NCBI GenBank assembly: GCA_964539975.1
Contig: CAZIKK010000031.1
Span: forward strand, 1-17,318
From: 38-11 sp964539975
Lineage (GTDB): Bacteria > Bacillota > Clostridia > Tissierellales > Dethiosulfatibacteraceae
Direction of reading: 5' to 3'
DNA: 17,318 nt
The notes beneath the pieces were generated by a model. It was given only the letters and a program-made list of their open reading frames with translations, did no database searches and had not been told where the DNA came from. This document shows positions 14,228-17,318 of this stretch, piece by piece (position 1 is the stretch's first letter; each line of letters begins with the position of its first letter). The position numbers were made by a program, and so were the translations under genes.

Positions 14228-14259
14228 AGAATTAATAACAATAAGGGGGGTGAGTATAA

Positions 14260-15051
14260 ATGACTATTGGTAATATTTCTTTTGTGGCGATATTGTTGAT
14301 GTTGGTTAAAGCAGCTTTGATTTATATCATTGGACGTTTCATTATCAATATTGTGGTGACCCAAGTCAAAAAAATGCTGGGGAAAAAATCAGTTGATCCT
14401 ATGTTAGAAGGATTTACTCTATCCATCCTAAGGTTTCTTCTGTTCTTTGTCCTAATCATGGCCATCTTGCAAACTTTTGGGGTTCAAACCACATCTTTGA
14501 TCGCTGTTTTAGGAGCGGCTTCTCTGGCAATTGGTTTGGCCTTGCAAGGGAATCTATCTAATTTCGCCAGTGGTGTCATGCTTGTGACACTGAAACCATT
14601 TGAAGTGGGACATTTTGTAGAAGCTGGTGGCGTGTCTGGAACCATCATCGAGATTGGAATCTTCCATTCTACACTTAAAACGCCAGATAACAAAAAAATC
14701 TTGGTTCCCAATAACAGCATAACCTCCGGAACCATCACAAACTTTTCTGCTTATGCAGAAAGAAGACTCGATCTTGTCATTGGTGTCAGCTATGATTCTG
14801 ATATCGATCAAGTGAAGAAAGCCATTAAGGAAGAGGTTGAAGCCCACGAAATGGTGTTGGCAGACAAACCTGTCTTGGTTCGTTTGGCTCAAATGGCTGA
14901 CAGCTCTTTGAACTTCAATGTTCGAATGTGGACATACACAGAGAATTACTGGGATTTGTACTACGATATGCATGAATTAATCAAAAAGAGATTAGATGCG
15001 GAAGGTATTTCCATTCCTTACCCACATGTCACTGTCGAGATGAAAAAATAG
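14260..15051 (+). CDS. mscS: Small-conductance mechanosensitive channel (MscS family)
   Basis: This 263-residue membrane channel opens under membrane tension to release solutes on osmotic downshock. Three N-terminal membrane helices are visible at about 8-33, 52-74 and 79-112. The third is the pore helix with the conserved small-residue pattern LGAASLAIGLALQGNLSNFASG (84-105), followed by the PFEVGHFVEAGG beta-domain entry (113-124), KTPDNKKILVPNN (140-152) and the alpha/beta cytoplasmic cage region with PYPHVTV near the C-terminus. The length is a little shorter than the E. coli protein (286). The start is ATG at 14260 behind a G-rich site. It is a single-gene unit with its own promoter and terminator. 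Confidence 0.94.
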   Translation: MTIGNISFVAILLMLVKAALIYIIGRFIINIVVTQVKKMLGKKSVDPMLEGFTLSILRFLLFFVLIMAILQTFGVQTTSLIAVLGAASLAIGLALQGNLSNFASGVMLVTLKPFEVGHFVEAGGVSGTIIEIGIFHSTLKTPDNKKILVPNNSITSGTITNFSAYAERRLDLVIGVSYDSDIDQVKKAIKEEVEAHEMVLADKPVLVRLAQMADSSLNFNVRMWTYTENYWDLYYDMHELIKKRLDAEGISIPYPHVTVEMKK

Positions 15052-15067
15052 CCTTCGGGCTATTTTT
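15044..15067 (+). terminator. Intrinsic terminator of mscS, 10-bp stem with UUCG loop
   Basis: AAAAATAGCC (15044-15053), TTCG, GGCTATTTTT (15058-15067): a perfect 10-bp stem whose left arm contains the TAG stop codon. The symmetric A/T tails mean it could also work in the other orientation. Confidence 0.88.
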
Positions 15068-15101
15068 ATTGTCTAAATCTATTTTCTAACCTCTAATTAT
15101 T

Positions 15102-15111
15102 GTGATATAAT
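15102..15111 (+). promoter_or_regulatory. Extended -10 promoter of the yqeC-mocA-xdhC operon
   Basis: The plus strand has TGATATAAT (15103-15111), a perfect -10 with the TG extension. The -35 region 17 bases upstream (TTTCTA) is poor. Transcription would start near 15118, giving a short leader before the GAGGTG site. Confidence 0.62.
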
Positions 15112-15135
15112 GGCAACCAAATAACGAGGTGTATG

Positions 15136-15846
15136 ATGAACTATGTGCAAGCTTTAGGAATACCCATGGATAAACCCCAAATTGTCACCATTATTGGATC
15201 GGGAGGCAAAACAACCATTATTGAGGAAATGGCTGATCAATTGTACCAAAAAGGAAAACGTGTTTTGATCACAACTTCCACCCATATTTTTTTGCCTAAC
15301 TCCTCCAATGCCATCACCATCCTAGACCCCACCTTATTAAAAGAGCTTAAATCTCCATACCCTATCATGGTGTATGCCGGTTCAAGCATCAATCCTCTAG
15401 ATAAACTAAACCCTTTAGATCCATCTTGTATTGAATTTTTACATACTAACGGCCATTTTGACTTTATACTCATTGAAGGAGATGGCTCCCGAAGACTTCC
15501 TTTGAAAGCCTATGCCTCTTATGAACCTGTGGTTCCTCCATCAACCCATATTTTGATTGCTGTAATGGGACTCAATGCCCTTGGAAAACCTGTTCAAGAT
15601 TGTGTGCATCGAGCGAGTCTTTTTTCAACCATCACTGGCAAAGCCTCTTCTGATCAGGTCGACTGGACGGATTTTGAGAGATTGATTTTATCTCCAGATG
15701 GCTATTTCAAATCTAGAGCTCCTCGCAATTTTTTGATATTAAATCGTTACCGTCCTGAAATGTCCGCTGATATTGGTCTTTTGACTCATTCTCTTAGACG
15801 AAAAGCCCCTTTTTTGGAGTCTGTTTTGATTCGGGAGGAATTATGA
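15136..15846 (+). CDS. yqeC: YqeC, selenium-dependent molybdenum hydroxylase maturation protein
   Basis: This 236-residue protein belongs to the YqeC family, a putative nucleotide-binding factor that co-occurs with selenium-dependent molybdenum hydroxylases. A P-loop reads GSGGKTT near residue 21, the strand TTSTHIF near 46-52 matches the family's TTTTxxF/M, and IEGDGSRRLPLKAY near 112-125 is the conserved E-x-DGS-(K/R)-xLPLKA motif. The C-terminal FLILNR fits too. Two adjacent ATGs exist (15133 and 15136). GAGG at 15126-15129 sits 3 bases from the first and 6 from the second, so the second is preferred. The mocA-like gene overlaps its stop by 4 bases. Its exact reaction is not established; its role is inferred from the family and neighbours. 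Confidence 0.88.
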   Translation: MNYVQALGIPMDKPQIVTIIGSGGKTTIIEEMADQLYQKGKRVLITTSTHIFLPNSSNAITILDPTLLKELKSPYPIMVYAGSSINPLDKLNPLDPSCIEFLHTNGHFDFILIEGDGSRRLPLKAYASYEPVVPPSTHILIAVMGLNALGKPVQDCVHRASLFSTITGKASSDQVDWTDFERLILSPDGYFKSRAPRNFLILNRYRPEMSADIGLLTHSLRRKAPFLESVLIREEL

Positions 15847-16421
15847 AGCTATCTGCCATCATTTTAGCTGCCGGCTATTCCAGACGTTTTGGCTCTAACA
15901 AGCTTTTAGCCTTGTATCATGGCATGCCCCTTTTGCACCATGTGATCTCACAGTGCCACGCTTCTTTAGTGGATGAACTATTGGTCGTTTACCGAGACCC
16001 TCAAGTATTGGATGTGGTTCAAAAATTCCCCGTCAGACCCCTTTACAATGGCAACGCCCATGAGGGTATGTCTGCGAGTGTCAAACTCGGTGTTTCCAAT
16101 ATTTCTACCTGTGCTTCTGGCTGCATGATCGTCATGGGGGATCAACCTCTGTTTCTAACCAGCGATTTTAATCGATTAATTCACGCTTTTAAAAAAAACC
16201 CTATCATCGTGGCTGCATCCACAGATGGAAAGAGAAGCACACCGGTGATTTTCCCCAAAAAATACTTTGAAGAACTACTAAATTCAACTGGCGATGCCGG
16301 CGGAAGACATATTATTGAAAGAGAACCCAGTCTATTCGTTCCTTATCCCCCTTCCAAAATATGGGACGTCGACACTTGGGATGATATAGAGGTCATTCAA
16401 CAATCAAACAAGGAGGAATAA
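15843..16421 (+). CDS. mocA: Molybdenum cofactor nucleotidyltransferase (MocA family)
   Basis: This 192-residue protein has the MobA/MocA-type NTP-transferase fold. The nucleotide-binding loop is LAAGYSRRFGSNKLL (8-22), the acidic metal-binding motif is VMGDQPLF (around 97-104), and the GDAGGRHIIE segment lies near 154-163. It probably cytidylates (or guanylates) molybdopterin to make the dinucleotide cofactor of hydroxylases such as xanthine dehydrogenase. CTP specificity is inferred from the xdhC/yqeC context. The start ATG overlaps the yqeC stop (ATGA), with GGGAGG just upstream; translation is probably coupled. The gene next to it, xdhC, follows after 2 bases. Confidence 0.88.
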   Translation: MKLSAIILAAGYSRRFGSNKLLALYHGMPLLHHVISQCHASLVDELLVVYRDPQVLDVVQKFPVRPLYNGNAHEGMSASVKLGVSNISTCASGCMIVMGDQPLFLTSDFNRLIHAFKKNPIIVAASTDGKRSTPVIFPKKYFEELLNSTGDAGGRHIIEREPSLFVPYPPSKIWDVDTWDDIEVIQQSNKEE

Positions 16422-16423
16422 AT

Positions 16424-17203
16424 ATGTTCAATCAATTAGATCAAGCCGTTAAATCAGGAAAAGGTGCGGCTATTGTGACAGTAGTGAAATCAACGGGATC
16501 CACCCCAGCAGAGACGGGAAAAATGATGCTTGTGTACGAGGATGGTCACATCGAAGGAACCATTGGCGGTGGCAATCTTGAAAAAACAACCATTGAAAAG
16601 ACTGTTGAATTGATTCGAAAAGGAAGAAGCGAATTGATTCAGTTTGATCTCGGGAAAGATTTAGCCATGAATTGTGGCGGTCATGTAGAAGTGTTTGTGC
16701 GTGTTGTTAAACCCGACTACCGACTTATTATTGTTGGTGGTGGCCATATTGCTTATTATTTGAATCAATTAGCAAAAATTGTCCATTTCAAAACAACCAT
16801 CTTTGACAATCGAGAAGAAATGTTGACTGAGGCGAGATACCCCAATGCCGATGAGCTTGTTCTAGGAGATATTCCTGAAAAGCTTTCCCAGTATCCTTTG
16901 ACTGAAAATGATTTTGTTGTCGTTGTAACCCATGGTCACAAGCATGACGAAGATGCCCTTTTTGTTCTAGCGAATGAACCTGTCCGTTATATCGGTGCTA
17001 TTGGCAGTAGAAGAAAAGTTAAAATCATGTTCGACAACTTGGAGAATAGAGGCATTTCGAAAGAAGCCTTGTCTCGTATCTACTCTCCCATCGGGTTGAC
17101 CCTTGGTGGTAATTCACCAGAAGAAATCGCTTTAGGGATCATGGCTGAAATACAATACCTTAAAACTGGCAGACAACTGGCTCATTCAAGAGATCTTGTC
17201 TAA
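16424..17203 (+). CDS. xdhC: XdhC family molybdenum cofactor insertion/sulfuration chaperone
   Basis: This 259-residue protein has the usual two-part structure. The N-terminal XdhC/CoxI domain (about 1-95) has STGSTPAETGKMM (23-35), GTIGGGNLE (45-53) and MNCGGHVEVF (82-91) with the conserved Cys84. The C-terminal Rossmann domain has VGGGHIA (104-110), the acidic strand TIFDNREE (125-132), THGHKHDEDAL (169-179) and YIGAIGSRRK (189-198). Such proteins bind the molybdenum cofactor, help its sulfuration, and deliver it to xanthine dehydrogenase-type hydroxylases. The start is ATG at 16424 with GGAGGA upstream, 2 bases after mocA. The hydroxylase itself is not in the window. Confidence 0.92.
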   Translation: MFNQLDQAVKSGKGAAIVTVVKSTGSTPAETGKMMLVYEDGHIEGTIGGGNLEKTTIEKTVELIRKGRSELIQFDLGKDLAMNCGGHVEVFVRVVKPDYRLIIVGGGHIAYYLNQLAKIVHFKTTIFDNREEMLTEARYPNADELVLGDIPEKLSQYPLTENDFVVVVTHGHKHDEDALFVLANEPVRYIGAIGSRRKVKIMFDNLENRGISKEALSRIYSPIGLTLGGNSPEEIALGIMAEIQYLKTGRQLAHSRDLV

Positions 17204-17210
17204 TCCCTTA

Positions 17211-17269
17211 AAAAAACACCTCCTAAGTAGACAAGGTAAATAACCAAATCTACTTAGGAGGTGTTTTTT
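17211..17269 (+). terminator. Long hairpin: terminator after xdhC that also hides a downstream ribosome binding site
   Basis: Arms at 17211-17231 and 17249-17269 are 21-base exact reverse complements around a 17-base loop. The right arm ends in six T bases, so the stem works as a rho-independent terminator for the xdhC operon. The right arm also contains AGGAGGTG (17256-17263), the ribosome binding site of the next gene, which is fully paired with CACCTCCT in the left arm whenever transcription comes from upstream. Confidence 0.85.
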
Positions 17270-17318
17270 GGGGAGAAAGGCCAAATGCTCTACCGAAGAA
17301 AAAATAAAAGCTGTTAAA
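17268..17318 (+). CDS. Start of an IS3-family transposase OrfA (partial, runs off the right edge)
   Basis: A reading frame opens with TTG at 17268 (GAGGTG five bases before it) and stays open to the window end. It translates as MGRKAKCSTEEKIKAVK (17 residues). This resembles the N-terminus of IS3/IS150-type OrfA proteins, which begin with a basic M-x-R-K-x-K-(Y/F)-S-x-E-x-K-(I/V)-x-x-V-x pattern leading into a helix-turn-helix. The in-frame stop at 17241-17243 and the strong ribosome binding site support a start here. Identification rests on a short peptide, and no insertion-sequence end could be defined in the 64 bases before it. Another HTH protein is possible. Confidence 0.55.
   Translation, partial: MGRKAKCSTEEKIKAVK

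Noticed and set aside
14554..14973. Minus-strand open frame of 139 codons opposite mscS
   Set aside because: Antisense shadow of the MscS pore and cage domain.
17286..17318. Short frame starting with ATG at 17285 near the right edge (about ten codons)
   Set aside because: It stops almost at once, whereas the overlapping TTG frame has a strong ribosome binding site and stays open with a transposase-like sequence.
1..17318. tRNA or rRNA genes, CRISPR arrays, riboswitches, phage genes
   Set aside because: No cloverleaf, repeat-spacer pattern, recognisable riboswitch core or phage protein was seen by eye; gaps between genes are short and explained by promoters and terminators.

Overview
The window looks like a low-to-medium GC Firmicutes chromosome, most likely from an anaerobic Clostridia lineage. 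Strong AGGAGG-type ribosome binding sites, TTGACA/TATAAT promoters and U-tailed terminators all fit. So does the conserved block tdk - DUF1385 (YqhQ-like) - prmC - prfA - ywlC (threonylcarbamoyl-AMP synthase) - ywlE - rpiB - tagO/wecA - wecB/mnaA, which resembles the Bacillus/Clostridia arrangement. The species cannot be named from the sequence.

Left part (1-6205, all minus strand). A catabolic module reads as malonate use: a class III CoA-transferase, the two-subunit malonate carrier MadL/MadM, and the first 25 codons of a biotin-dependent acyl-CoA carboxyltransferase/decarboxylase subunit that runs off the left edge. Just upstream lie a membrane sensor kinase and a sigma-54-type response regulator. 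The 216-base gap between the regulator and the CoA-transferase holds a good -24/-12 sigma-54 promoter and two tandem 17-bp dyads centred near -153 and -171, where enhancer sites of this regulator class sit. The inferred pathway is: malonate imported by MadLM, activated to malonyl-CoA by CoA transfer, decarboxylated to acetyl-CoA by a biotin enzyme, with the operon induced by the two-component system. This differs from the acyl-carrier-protein route of classical mad/mdc clusters.

Middle part (6254-14148, all minus strand). A housekeeping block covers cell-wall/teichoic acid precursor enzymes (TagO/WecA, WecB/MnaA), ribose-5-phosphate isomerase B, a low-molecular-weight phosphatase with the arginine-phosphatase signature, threonylcarbamoyl-AMP synthase, release factor 1 and its methyltransferase PrmC, a DUF1385 membrane protein, and thymidine kinase. 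Promoters can be placed before ywlC, prfA and DUF1385, and hairpin terminators after prfA and wecB.

Right part (14176-17318, plus strand). tdk and an MscS-type channel diverge from promoters whose -35 boxes overlap. After a UUCG-capped terminator comes a three-gene operon, yqeC - mocA-like - xdhC, for maturing a molybdenum hydroxylase, probably of the selenium-dependent kind. The window ends with a 21-bp perfect inverted repeat whose right arm holds the ribosome binding site of what appears to be the start of an IS3-family transposase OrfA. The hairpin can both terminate read-through from xdhC and hide that ribosome binding site.

No tRNA, rRNA, CRISPR array or obvious riboswitch was seen.
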